A DNA stretch of 64,000 bases. Origin: Metallyticus violacea. Its lineage: Eukaryota > Arthropoda > Insecta > Mantodea > Metallyticidae. Below are positions 1-11,417 of this stretch, one piece after another. The notes under the pieces were generated by a model that searched no databases, was not told the origin of the DNA, and worked only from the letters and a program-made list of their open reading frames with translations. The stretch spans positions 51,023,501-51,087,500 of the forward strand of contig CM060830.1 of the NCBI GenBank assembly GCA_030762175.1, written 5' to 3'. Each line of letters begins with the position of its first letter. Position 1 is the first letter of the stretch. Position numbers and translations under genes: made by a program.

Positions 1-1846
1 GGGACTTCTTTGAGAAAGATCATCAACATCATAAAGATGAGTATAGGTATGTTGGCAAAAAAAAAAGTATATATGTATAGATAATTATTCATTGAACAGC
101 CGTCGTATTATATAAAAATAGTGAATGAATTATATCAGTTTTCCACAAACAACAAGTCATCTTCTGTCAGCCTTGCTGTAAAGAGGTATGCAGCAATGTT
201 TTTCCTTAAAATAATTTATGTTGATATTATTTGTTGTATTTCTGGCGGAAATATTTTAAAAAGAAAATTTAGAAAAATATTGCAAATTAATATTTTAAAT
301 TAAAAACTGTGTGTTTTACTTTTAGGTAAAATGTGAGAGATGAGTCACTTATAACAACTCAGAGATACAAATTATAAAGCATACCAATATTGCAGTTTAT
401 TTTAGTAAAATTCTTTAAGATGGTAGAGAGGTGCTTGCCTCTTTTTGAAGCAGTAACAATAACAGAAAAAGTTGGAAATGAAGAATTAGACCTAGTAAAT
501 TCGACCACCTTCCGTGCTGATGCGCTACGAACTGCACTACCATGCCCCTCCTGCAAGCACGTAACCACGAACCTTTCTCGTCTGATTCTATATACCCCTG
601 GAACAAGTTTCTTCATTTCCAACTTATGTCCTACACACGGTTAGTGTGAAAGAACAATTTCAATAATAGATCAACTTCAAAAAGGTTAACGTAGGAAAAC
701 AGTTTGAGAATACATTGAAAGCGATCTGAGTTAGACCACTTTGGTGATAGTAAGCTTAGTATTATATGCCAAATCCGAACTGATTTCTGATTTTGAACCT
801 TATGGAAGCAATATCTTCTACGAAATATTATCTGTGTATTTCTGTGATGTGGAAAGTTCATTTTTGAGATACAAAAAAAAAAAAAAAATGAGTGACAGAA
901 GATCAAGACTTACTACGCAGAACCCAAATAATTTTTAGTCATAAATTGTCCTTTTAGATTGTTGAGGTAGTTTTATTTTCTATAGAGATAATATTTATAG
1001 TGCCGAGGTTTTTATTCTCGAAATTATCAGCTGTATACTTTTTATTGCTTAAAAATACACATTTTTTAGTTTAAATGACTATTCTGTAGCTTTTTGCCTG
1101 CCTATTTTCCATTTTAGTGTTGTTAGTTCGCCTCTACATACAACTAGCGTATATCACAACTATAATAGCAAATTCTTGGTGTAAAGTGTGGCATTTTTAA
1201 TAAGTCATTACATTATTAAAAACGTGCTAACTTACAACTTAACAATATTGTGAACACATTGTTTGTATTGTCATGTTATGTTCGTTTATTATTGGGAGGA
1301 AAATGGTGAAAGTTGATTGTCAGAAATGTTCGGAAGCAAGTATTGTGTTTTAATGTGATTGGTGGTTGGGAGTTCCCCCACTTATGTAGCATGTCGTGAA
1401 AGATTAGTTGGGAATAGTCACCGAACGAATAGGGGGTGTTGTGTGCCATGCCTTTCCCCCAGCCCATAAACGAACAGCTGAATTCGATATTGTAAAATCA
1501 AGTATATAATAAATGTAAAACGCTCTCTTTAAAATCTGGAAGAGTATAATAAATGTCATAATATGATTTAGTGTAAAAACAAGAGTTGCGCTTTAGCAAA
1601 ATAATTGCTCTAGATTTTCTTGTCAAGTGATTTATAATGTTCTATTAGGTGAAACTTCTAATGTGTGTGTGTAAAGATTCAGCTTTGTGACAATATCAAA
1701 TAACTCGTGGAGATTTACTAGCTATAAAATCTCGGTGAGTTGTTCTATATTTTGCAGCAAACAGTATTTAAATGAATGAATTAATTTCCGAATTATAAAA
1801 CTTTTTTGTTCTTTTCGACCCTGACATCCTATAACTGTTGCTTTAA
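1..1846. other. Unassigned AT-rich region
   Basis: No gene recognised. At 430-575 the minus strand has GGGGCATGGTAGTGCAGTTC and GGAAGGTGGTCGAATTTAC, weakly like tRNA A and B boxes, perhaps an old SINE. A poly-A run is at 873-888. Small frames (84-91 codons) overlap this possible repeat and have no family. Confidence 0.4.
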
Positions 1847-1848
1847 TA

Positions 1849-2341
1849 CCGGGTGTAACAATAAGGTATGACCAAACTTTCAGGACATATTCCTCACCCG
1901 TAGGAGAAGAAAATATGTGACATGGACATGCGCCCGGAAACGTTTAATTTCCATGCTAGAACTTATTTTCTACAACTGTTTATAGTACATTAATCATAGG
2001 AAAAACACAGGAAATGAAATGATTAAAATGCTCCCCGTTAGCATTAATATATGCATCAACATTATCTTCGTTCAAACGAAACATATAAAGCTGGCGATGA
2101 ACCTAAGAATTACAACTTAACCAAGAAGATATTTTAAAAGCAGGAAAGAGTTTCATGTGGCGTGCTGGTACTTTCTGTTTCTGTGTGTTTCCCATGATTA
2201 ATGTACTATGAAGAGTTGTAGAAAATGAGTTCTAACAAGGAAATAAAGCGTTTCACGACCTATGTCCATATAAAATATTTTCTTCTTCTACGTATGAGGA
2301 ACTTGTTCTGAAAGTTTGACCTACCTTATTGTTACACCCGG
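1849..2341. mobile_element. MITE with long inverted repeats and TA target site
   Basis: Termini CCGGGTGTAACAATAAGGTA (1849-1868) and, inverted, TACCTTATTGTTACACCCGG (2322-2341) are nearly perfect. Inverted similarity extends about 160 bp inward on each side (ATTTTCTACAACTGTTTATA near 1967 against TGAAGAGTTGTAGAAAATGA near 2208). TA flanks both ends (1847-1848 and 2342-2343), the target duplication of the Tc1/mariner superfamily. No transposase frame is present. A non-autonomous Tc1/mariner-type element. Confidence 0.82.
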
Positions 2342-2342
2342 T

Positions 2343-2752
2343 ATATGGTGCCCATATTGTATCTACCAATTTCGTCGGTCCTGGTGGTATAGTGGTAACC
2401 TTACTTGCTCTCTAAACCCAAGATCACGGGTTCGATCCTGGCCAGGACTGATGGATTTTTTCGGGCGTAAAAAATCCTAAGTATGGCTTCCTTCGAGAGG
2501 GAAGTAAAGCTGTGGGTCCCATATAGTACATTAACAGTACGATAAAGAACCTCAAGCCTGAAAAAAGAGGTCTCTGAGCAAAATTTGTCGGCCGTTTCAC
2601 GCCCTGATTTGAATGGGACGCTAGTGACCTGAGATGTTAAAGAGCGTCCGAAAATAAACCAAATCAAAAAAGCATCTACCAATTTCAGCTTCCAACATTA
2701 AATTAATAATAACTACCAGCTGAAATTAGTAGATACAATATGGGCACCATAT
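2343..2752. mobile_element. Small hairpin element interrupted by a SINE
   Basis: The left arm starts ATATGGTGCCCATATTGTAT at 2343. The right arm, 2718-2752, ends ATACAATATGGGCACCATAT. Removing the SINE at 2374-2673 and one copy of its 13-base target duplication restores a hairpin with arms of about 35 bp and a loop of roughly 30 bases. It abuts the MITE at 1849-2341 with only the shared TA between them. Confidence 0.75.
2374..2673 (+). mobile_element. tRNA-derived SINE with target-site duplication
   Basis: A 13-base duplication, ATCTACCAATTTC, flanks it (2361-2373 and 2674-2686). The head carries RNA polymerase III promoter boxes: A box TGGTATAGTGGTAAC (about 2385-2399) and B box GGGTTCGATCCTGG (about 2428-2441). 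A non-tRNA body with TATGGCTTCCTTCGAGAGGG and an A-rich tail follow. The frame at 2401-2682 on minus is a by-product of the repeat. Confidence 0.85.
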
Positions 2753-3495
2753 ATTAATGTTTAATTCCTACAATTTCCAAAATGGCAAAATAATTGGATA
2801 GTTTTTCATAGCATATACCCCATTTGAAGACTGCATATATTTAATAGAAAATTGAGTATATATTACTAATTATTAACTCAAAATGTACTTGAAATAGGAT
2901 ATAGCAACATTCATTTGTTTTCATTTCCATCACAGTTATTCAAGCATTACTCTCATATCTGTCATAAAGAGTTGATCTATACAGACTATCCATGTTCTAG
3001 AGGCAAGCTTACATCTGAAATACACTTTGTTTTAATGTACCATTTGCAGCCATTCTAAACTGAGTTACATTTTAAGCGAGGTAGCTGAAAATTTACGTAA
3101 ACCTTCTTGACATCTATTTGGAAGTTCTTACCGCAATCCGTTTTAAGCGTAATTTGCCTGTCAAGCGCGGTCAACAGATTTACGGAACAGGGCTAAAACA
3201 ACGATCGCCCCTACCGCCAAGCCAAATTCAGTTGTTATTTTTATACTAGGGGTAATGCATACTTTGTACAGTTTCGTGGAAAAAGGAACAAAAACGAAGC
3301 ATTATAGTATTTCTAACATTTATTCTTGAATACACAAAATGTAACAAAAACATTAAGACAAACTTTGGGGACGAGTTCCTCAGACTAAAAAAACTAGAGG
3401 GAAAAAAAGTCATATAAACATACCTCCGGAACTGCCTGATCTTTAGTTATTATTGATATACGCTTTTTGAGATATCATTTAAGAACTTAAATTTG

Positions 3496-3561
3496 TTAAA
3501 ATTATTGTTATTATTATTATCATCACCATCATTATTATCTTATTATTACCATCATCAACAT
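3496..3561. repeat. Degenerate (ATT/ATC)n simple repeat
   Basis: Trinucleotide ATT, ATC and ACC units on + (ATTATTATTATCATCACCAT). No coding meaning. Confidence 0.85.
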
Positions 3562-3769
3562 TTTTAGACAATTGAGAGAGTTGATCTGAATTGTGATGTC
3601 TTGCCATGGAGTTTTAATTACATTCATTATTTGTGGTTAGTCAGTTTCTTACATTTGACTTGTACTGCAGTTCACTTCAGCTGAGCGGTTAATCATGAAA
3701 GGATATTCATATCGTGAGCAGACAGATGTGGTTTTTAAATGATAATGGATGAAATGCGGTACGGCTGTG

Positions 3770-4240
3770 TGAGATGGCATTCCCAGACCGAAGGCAGCTG
3801 AGTCACAAAATTTTCCTGCAATTTATTGTCCAATTTCTGAGACAAAATCCACAAACTGCAGATCAAGGAAGACCAAGACTTACTCAGACGACTGAAAAGC
3901 AACAGTTCATCTTACAGAGTGTTGAAGATCCAGGTATCAGCACAAGGCAATTGACTGTAGCATTTGGTACATCTGTTATGAACTCATGAAGAGTACTTCC
4001 ATAAACAGTTTTTGTAGCCTTATGTTCAGGGCTTTGTGCCTGCCGATCACCCACCACGGAAAAACTTTTACCCATGGTTCATTGCGCAAACTGCCAATTC
4101 GTTATTTATCTCTTCAGTATTGTCTGTTGTTGTAAGAGATTATATAACAACCAACATTTGTGGGTTGACTTAAATCCTCACGGCTAAACATCAGCAGCAA
4201 TCAACGATAAACTGCAATAAAAGCCTTATGAAGGCTACCT
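3770..4240 (+). pseudogene. Transposase remnant with insect HTH (DUF4817-like)
   Basis: Open for 71 codons from 3774: MAFPDRRQLSHKIF, then GRPRLTQTTEKQQFILQSVE, then PGISTRQL. This is the layout of the N-terminal helix-turn-helix region common to a family of insect Tc1/mariner-like transposases: P-x-R-R, GRPR, I-L-x-x-V-E, ISTRQL. After the stop at 3987 the similarity continues in other frames (HKQFL, ADHPPRKN, PWFIAQT) to about 4090 and weakly to 4240. Multiple frameshifts rule out function. Confidence 0.65.
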
Positions 4241-5539
4241 TGATCTGGGAACGCCGTCTCATAAAGTCATACAGCCTCGTACATAAAAAGCATCTTTTCG
4301 CAGCAGCATAAGCAGCTAAAATGTAACTAAACTGCAGCTCAAGTATAACGTAAGAATGTGCACAAATTAAAAGCTTCCACAGCAACATGTAACGAAGTAT
4401 AATCTGAAAATCTCCCCTATTCATATTGTGTTCAAATATCCGAACCTTGCTGGGAATCCACTTGGGAAGCAATTAAATGTCCATACATTCCAATTGACTG
4501 GAAGATGACAGACTATGTAGTTGTAAATTATATCCTACCAATTGAACTGAAATTTTATTTTTCAAAATATATCAGCGCGCTTCACAGTGGTACCTGCGGA
4601 AAGATCGACACAATTGATGAGCGAGTTATGGACGTGATGAAACCAGAAACTTCACTGTTTGCTCAAGAAATCCACACTCAATTAAATTAAATTGTTGCTT
4701 CACTTACATGTTGGTAGATCTAAGAAGTGTTCATCCGAGCGCTGATTGCCAGTGCCTTTCTGCATAGTGTGGTTACGTTGTAGCTAAAGCTATTGATAAA
4801 ATGGTTTACAAGTATTACTGTGGTTGTAAATTTGTAAGTCAATATGAACAAAGGTATGGGGCAGAGCTGGAAACACAGAGTAATATTTTACGTTGAAGTT
4901 ATGATGGACGGAGTACAGACTCTTTTATCTGCTGTTAACTTACCATAGTCCCCAAAAGAGCGGCAAGCACAGTTTCACTTTGTTCTTCGCGCAGCTGATG
5001 ATATAGGACGGCTCTAGAACTAATTGGTGTTTTAACCTGATCATTGCTGACAAATGGCAGATCTGAACTCCAATCTTTGAATTTGCAACTATATTACGCA
5101 GACTATCACTTTAAGAACATTTGACAATTTTCTAGATAGCACATATAAATTGTTACAAGTCAATGTCTCTTCTTAAATGAACCAATAAAACCAAATGTTG
5201 ACTTTTTTTTTTTTAAATATATTGCATGAAAGAACCTTCATAAAAGCGCCATGGGCTAAATTTAAGTGTGGTACCTTATGGGGTAACTTCTGAATTTTAC
5301 ATGGAATAGGGGTTAAATTTTATAGTCCTCAACAAATTAAGCAACTTTTGTTTAACTTTTTTTTCTAAAAGTAAACGTTGAGAGGTTATAGGGGGTTAAA
5401 ATAATTTTATATTAAAGATAAATATTAATAAATTATTCATTAGTTTACTATGTCGTTTTATTAAAAACTAAAAATAATTTCCATTAACATGTAAACATTT
5501 AGCAACTCTTTTTCGGTGATTTTCTCTAACATTTCCTAA
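4241..5539. other. Unassigned sequence between transposase remnants
   Basis: Frames of 93 codons (minus, 4191-4472) and 61 codons (plus, 4505-4690) have no family. It may be further decayed body of the transposase at 3770. An AT-rich block at 5180-5500 has nothing recognisable. Confidence 0.35.
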
Positions 5540-5845
5540 GAAGCTTGCCATATTCGATGTTTCATATGTCTTTTGTTTAAAGTGTCGCAGACGTGACATT
5601 TTGTTTGATGTGGCTCCATAAAAAGTAATTTAAGCGGGTAAGGTAAGCGAGCGAGGTAGTCATACAGCAGAGCTATCACATGTGTCTGGCAAAGTGTCAT
5701 GGTGCTCCAACTCTGCTGGTACCACACTTTTGCCCGTACACTTAGAGAAATATTCTCCAAGAGGTAAATGATTCGTTCCAGATAGTTAGCAAAATTTTGG
5801 TGTTCTTCCCATCGTTTCCTTTTCGGATTCACAAACTGTTTCACC
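5540..5845 (-). pseudogene. Transposase C-terminal remnant
   Basis: The minus strand reads KVWYQQ at about 5740-5724, the block that precedes the DGAPPHF catalytic motif in insect transposases. Other frames then give FYGATSNKM / LWSHIKQNVTSATL-like sequence, matching the later F-x-LWGxIKxxVY region. A 102-codon frame stays open by chance but crosses frameshifts relative to the family. Confidence 0.5.
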
Positions 5846-7214
5846 GAGGGGGATGACTCGGAGCATAACGCTTTAGACTTTCACTCGGGAGATCTTGGGC
5901 TAAGAGCCGACTACCATCTTGAATTTTTTCATGGTTTACCCTGGTCACTTAGGTGAATGCTGGAATAGATATTCTGCATTTCACGAATATTACACCCTTC
6001 CTTTTATTGTAATTTCATTCCATAGAATCAGATACAGGATCGGAAGCGTCAAGTGAGGCGGAAAGGTGTCTTGTGGTATGGCCATGGCTCGTGCTTCAGG
6101 TAAAATTCCTGTCCTAGCGTCTTGGAACCGGGCTGGTTCTTGCGGGCCAGCCTATCTGTCCTCTATGCAAACATTAGGTACCCCGCTTACGTTCAAGTAT
6201 CTCTCCTCGATGTATCCTCCGTCTCAATCCTCCTCCCGAAAGTGCTCTTTCGGTGGCATATGTACTTACACTGCTATTATGAACACCGTTTCCGCAATAA
6301 GTTTAGAAAAAGTCAGCATTGGTTTTATTATAACGCTTTATATGAGCACTCTGTATGTTTATTATTCTATATATCCATACTGCTAACAATTCTAAATAAT
6401 CTTCCTTGAATTTTTTTTCTGTTTCTTTCTCTTTTTCTTCCCTTCATTTCTTGTTGGTTCTGTGTCTCTTGTTTTTCTTTGTTTTTTTACCGTTTTCTGT
6501 GTGATATACTAGAGAAAGACATAAAACATTTAAAGGACATGGCTGTAATATTCAGCAAAGTTGGCAAAGAAAATAAAATAGTAAATCTAGACAAGAAATA
6601 TTAAATTAGAGAATATGCAGAAGCTCCTGAAAAGCAAGGCATTCACTTAAATGCAGCTGCCTGAAAGAAAACAAAATACTGATCAATAACATAAACTGTA
6701 CAACTACTATCTATCCAAATGTCTACCGAATCAATTTCAGTCCTTAACAAAATTTGAAACTTTAAGCATAAAGAGTTCATCGGAATCATCTAAACTTTAA
6801 AAATGTAGTGACAGATTAATTTCCTTCAATATTATCTCACTTTTTATAACATTTCAAAGGATAAGCTGTTATACCAACATAAATGACTGAAATTATATAG
6901 ACAACTATATAGGCAAGAATATAGTTGAAGAATGAATTTATTCAATAGAAATATTCATCAATTAAATTTTTATTTACTTTCAATTAACAATTTTCAAACA
7001 AAAATCAGATGTAGTTAATGAGGAATTCACTTTCACAAATTTTTGGTAAATTTATATATGAATTATTTTGAAATATAAACATATGTAACCAATGCATTTG
7101 CACATGCACCCAAAAGGTAGTGCAGAAATGTGGTGATATCTTTCTTATTGTTGATGAGACTAATATTGTTATGCATTAAAAGAGCTTAATTATATTAATA
7201 AATCGATGATTAAA
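5846..7214. other. GC-richer patch then AT-rich sequence
   Basis: 6040-6290 is GC-richer than its flanks and holds overlapping + frames (106 and 95 codons) without a family. It may be part of an unrecognised retroelement, as the minus strand is also open over part of it. The remainder is AT-rich with nothing seen. Confidence 0.3.
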
Positions 7215-7480
7215 ATTCTTGTTGCAGAAAGAAAATAACAACTCTCTTTTGTTTCTGAACTTGAAGATCATCAAGAACAAAGATATGATAGAATGTGATA
7301 TTTTCAGGAAACATACACACACTAACAACTACATTAAAGGCAATGGTTTCAATCCCCTAACAGCATGCAATAGTCAATAGATTAATAAACAGGTTGATAC
7401 ATATTCTCTTATAAAAACCAGAATGCATTAAAGAGTATGTAAACTAATCGAAGATCCCAAACAGCGACACATTTTGGGGG
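7215..7480 (+). mobile_element. Penelope-like reverse transcriptase fragment
   Basis: Translation in + gives LFLNLKIIKNKDMIECDIF, then HTHTNNYIKGNGFNP, with stops soon after. This is the conserved PLE block downstream of the catalytic YVDD motif, equivalent to LPFLDLKII...THTENYIKNKSYNP in the element at 39309. It is a short decayed piece. The related remnant at 9055 could be the same insertion broken up, but about 1.6 kb of unrecognised DNA separates them. Confidence 0.65.
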
Positions 7481-9054
7481 GAGGGAGGAATAGAGTTATT
7501 ACAACTACATGACCAGGAATGGATTTATCTTTCATATGAGAAAATGTGTATAAAGTAATTTCACTAATTTATTATATTGTAAGTACATTATTTTTTTTTC
7601 TATCAAATATGATCATTGTATCTTGAGATACTGTTATATTAGTGTATAACATTCTTGTTTGCTGCTAGAGCAGAAGGTTATGCTGTTGTGTAAATAAACG
7701 ATTCTGGAAACATAATCATTATTGTTTTAATGCACTGTTAGTGCACTTTGAAGATATATACAATATAAAAGAGTATCTTCACTTCTCATACTATGAGAAT
7801 AATGACAGCTGAGGTTTAACAATTGAAGAAGGATATGAATATGTCAAAAGTATCATGAAAGGGATTCTATATAACCTCACTTCCATCATTTTAACCTACT
7901 AGCACATTTTACCTCACTTATTTATCTTGACTATATTTTTCCACTTTGAAATGCACTGAATAAGATCTCTTAATTATTTGATAATTCAATATTTTTCATA
8001 AATGTTAAGTTGAATGAACATTTAGCACTTTACTTGAATTGCCCATAATAAGGAAGACCAAAGTAATTATTTTGTCTGTATAAATATGCACATCCAGACA
8101 GAAAATACCAATGAGCAAAGAAATGTAACACTGATAGAGTAACAGAATTGCTTAGAGAAATAAAGAAGGATGAGAAATTAAGAGGAATTGATGATACTTC
8201 AGTGCTGTGAGGTCTGTCTTGATCTGCAAAAAGTTATAGTGATCCCAGAGAGTGAGGGGAACTAATTTTACTACTAAAGGGGAGTATTCAACTTACAACT
8301 TTACAGTTTATGATTTATCCAAACATGAAAGGTACTAAAAATATATTATACTAAAGATATAGTCGATGGTTAGCTGAGGATGCAAACAAAAGTATTTGCA
8401 AAACTAGTTCTACATATTATAAACAAATGGAGCATAAGAGTGCATAGTTTGACTCAATCATACAATGATCTTAATTATATGAAAGATACTGTTTATATGG
8501 CATGAAGCAGTAGGATAAAAAGGGAGCAAGTAGAAGATTTTAATGATTTCCATGAAGACCCAAACTGATCAGGGGGGCAATAGCTTGTTTTGTTTCAGTC
8601 AGCATGACACATAGGTTCCTTCAAGAGGGACATGCCTAGAATGAGGATGATTATGCACGTGCACATAGAAAAGACAAGTTAGGAAATTGCAGTATATAGT
8701 CCAGATCGATAGGTTATGCTAATTAGAACTGTGAAGTCAAAAGAAAGGCATATAATGTAACAAAATTTTCCAAAAGTTTATATATATGTAAAGCGTAAAG
8801 GACTTGAATTTGCTGGATCATCAGAACTGTTTGAAAGAGCAGAGGCCACAATGTCAATTGGAATAATACTAACAAGGATCCGGTGAAGAAAGAATATTCA
8901 GAATAGCCGCTTCAAAATTAATTATTTGGGTCTTGATGTAAAGTTTATTGATTTGTACAGCAGAAGAAAAACTGAAAATTTTATTTTAAAAAAGGCATAT
9001 TCACAGTCAGTGCCTAGTTATAAAGGATAGTTTGAAAATCTAATGATTTATTCT
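7481..9054. other. Unassigned AT-rich sequence with one PLE terminus
   Basis: A PLE terminus block (AAGAGTGCATAGTTTGACTC near 8436, then ACAATGATCTTAATTATATG) shows another solo 3' end. Otherwise nothing is recognised. Confidence 0.4.
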
Positions 9055-10075
9055 TAATTAGCTAGTAAGTCGATTTAATACTCTTATGCTCCACTTACCA
9101 TTTGAATTATACAGAACATGTCTCATAGGCCTTTCCCCACATCATCAGCTGTGAGTCAACTGCCAGCTTCATTGTTGGTTGAATGGACTTAGTGTAGCTC
9201 TCCATGGTGATATGCAGATTGAAATTATATAAAGGCCAGTGGTTTCAATCCCACAGCACACAAATATGCAGTTTTCAACAGCTTAGCACCTAGACTCATT
9301 AACATACCCATGAATGAGTTTGAATACAGTGAAGAATACTCTCACATAATACAAACGGCAAAAATCAATGGGTATGGCCAAGAAATTAAAAGAAGAGGTT
9401 AAAACAGGTTACAACATTGTCAGCAGATAAAGAAACTACCATTCACAAGAAATTTACTTATCATCTTTGATTCACCAAAAAATTCCAGAAAATACTCAGA
9501 GAGTTTGGGATTACTTTGTCCCCAGTGAACAAATTCAGCCTAAATAATCTGCTCAACTCTGGTGATAATGGGAATACCTGATGAGAAGAAGCCAGGAATA
9601 TATCAAATCAACTGTTCATAATGCAACAAAGTATACTGGCAAAACAAAACGAAGCATTGGAATTAGGCTAAAGGAACACTGGAAAAACATCAGGTACAAT
9701 CAGATAGATAAATCAGCTGTTGCACATCACTTTTGGAGAGATAAACTTGATACAGTAAGTCAAATTATTGAAATTCGTAGATAGACCCTTGGAGCTGGGA
9801 ATATGGGAAAATTTTTTATAAATAAATATGAAGATAAGGTTATGAACTTTGAGATCCCAATAGAAGACCAATTAATCCAAAAGTTCATAAAATGTTCATG
9901 AGAGCTACATCCCAACAACAAATCTGGCAGTCGACTCACAGCTGATGATATGGACAAAAGCCTGTGAAACATGCCCAGTATAATTCAATGATAAGTAAAG
10001 CATAAGAGTATTAAATGGACTCCATAGCTAATCAAGAATAAATTAATTACTTCAATGTATTAGTTCCAACATAAA
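9055..10075 (+). mobile_element. Penelope-like element remnant with inverted 3' ends
   Basis: Reading + with frameshifts: a PLE stretch with FNPTAHKYAVFNSLA-like sequence near 9240-9300, a decayed middle, then GIY-YIG endonuclease residues at 9580-9780 (GIYQINCS-like, then YTGKTKRSIGIRLKEH and DKSAVAHHFW). The YIG Ile is Thr here. A C-terminal segment runs to about 9920, followed by the 3' end with ACTCACAGCTGATGATATGG near 9935. The reverse complement of this 3' end stands at 9060-9170 (CATCATCAGCTGTGAGTCAAC near 9142). This again makes a truncated PLE bracketed by inverted 3' ends. It belongs to a different family from the element at 38913, sharing termini with copies at 14440, 37487 and 57600. 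Confidence 0.78.
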
Positions 10076-11022
10076 GTTAACTTTAAATTTAAAATCTAAT
10101 GATATTTTATATTTCAGGGCCATTCCTTCAAATTACAAATAACTCTATGAAAATCTGACATACAAACTGAATTAAGACAGTAAACTAGAATTTTCATTTT
10201 GTCCTTATTTTTATTGTTGTTCTTTCATTATGGTAATAAGCAAAATATTTTGAAGTTTATTAATTTTCTTTTCCCATTGTATGACCTAACTTTGAGAAAA
10301 TAGTTACCATTATACACTTTGATCACCCTGCATCATATTGCTACTATGCATGATTTATGTACATAAAACACTGCTCACAAAGTCGAGGCTCTGTCACAGA
10401 ATAATGCACCTAGACTGTAACTCACTTATATTTCAAGAGAATGATACATCTTTTTCACATTTATGCATAAAATAAAGAGAACAAAATTGTCTTTATAAAT
10501 TCAGTGTGGTAAGTTTTTTTTTGAAAAAAAAATTGCTTACATAATAATAAAATCATCAGTCTGTATGTTGCTTTATCCTGTTAGAGCATAGTAATGTGTA
10601 ATATTTTCAGTCTATAATAATTTGTAACATTTGAAAAATGTAGCTATTATTATCTTATCTTTCCTGCCACTGTAACTCAACATAAAATATTCATTGTTTG
10701 AATTTTGTCATGTATGACCATTGTATATCACATAACTATTCTTTCCTAGGAAAATAAAGTAATATAAATAATGTGCACTGATTTTTAATTGGGATACATA
10801 TCAATGACAAAAGTCAACACTACATTGTTTCACTGAATTTAATAGTTTTTCAAACTTAAAAGAGCTCTAGCTAAAATCAATGAGTTTTAGATGCAATGTT
10901 ACTACTTGGGAGCATTGATATAATAGAAAATGCAGAATGCACGGCTTTATAGTCTCAGAATGAGCATATAAAGAGATGTTTACAGAATGTCGTAATCCAC
11001 ACAGTGAAACTTTTGTTAATCT
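10076..11022. other. Unassigned AT-rich sequence
   Basis: No frame, RNA or repeat family recognised. Confidence 0.4.
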
Positions 11023-11417
11023 TATTTTGATTTAAAGTAAAAACACTAAAATTCATGTCGTTACATTAAAACTCTCTTTAAATTTCACAAACACACTTAT
11101 AAAAGTAATTTTGGTACATGTTTCGTGAGGTACATTCCTCACATTGTCAACCAAAAACGATGACTGAGGAGTCAATTTCAGTAAGGTATGTATGTTGTTA
11201 TGTTTGCTCTGGTGGTCTGTTAATGAACTTATGCAAACATAGCAACATACATACCTTGCTGAAATTGACTCCTCAGTCGTCATTTTTGGTTGACAATGTG
11301 AAGAATGTACCTCACGAAACATGTACCAAAATTACTTTTATAAGTGTGTTTGTAAAACTTAAAGAGGGTTTTAATGTGACAACATGATTTTTAGTGTTTT
11401 TACTTGAAATCAAAATA
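11023..11417. repeat. Large hairpin with arms of about 185 bp
   Basis: Left arm 11023-11206 and right arm 11233-11417 are inverted copies with a 26-base loop and only scattered mismatches. Both strands therefore show a nearly identical 89-codon frame (MFREVHSSHCQPK...), a result of the palindrome. The arm contains ACATGTTTCGTGAGGTACAT near 11116, similar in style to the terminal sequence of PLEs. The outermost bases are AT-rich and no clear target duplication is seen. It may be a foldback element or two fused PLE 3' ends. Confidence 0.8.

Noticed and set aside
2385..2442. Possible tRNA gene
   Set aside because: A and B boxes are present but there is no acceptor-stem pairing; the unit is about 300 bp with a target duplication, so it is a SINE.
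5845..5930. tRNA-like sequence GGATGACTCGGAGCATAACG
   Set aside because: The A-box resemblance is weak, no convincing B box or cloverleaf, and no second copy seen.
11053..11387. Two almost identical 89-codon frames on opposite strands
   Set aside because: Produced by the large palindrome 11023-11417; no codon-level sign of a protein.
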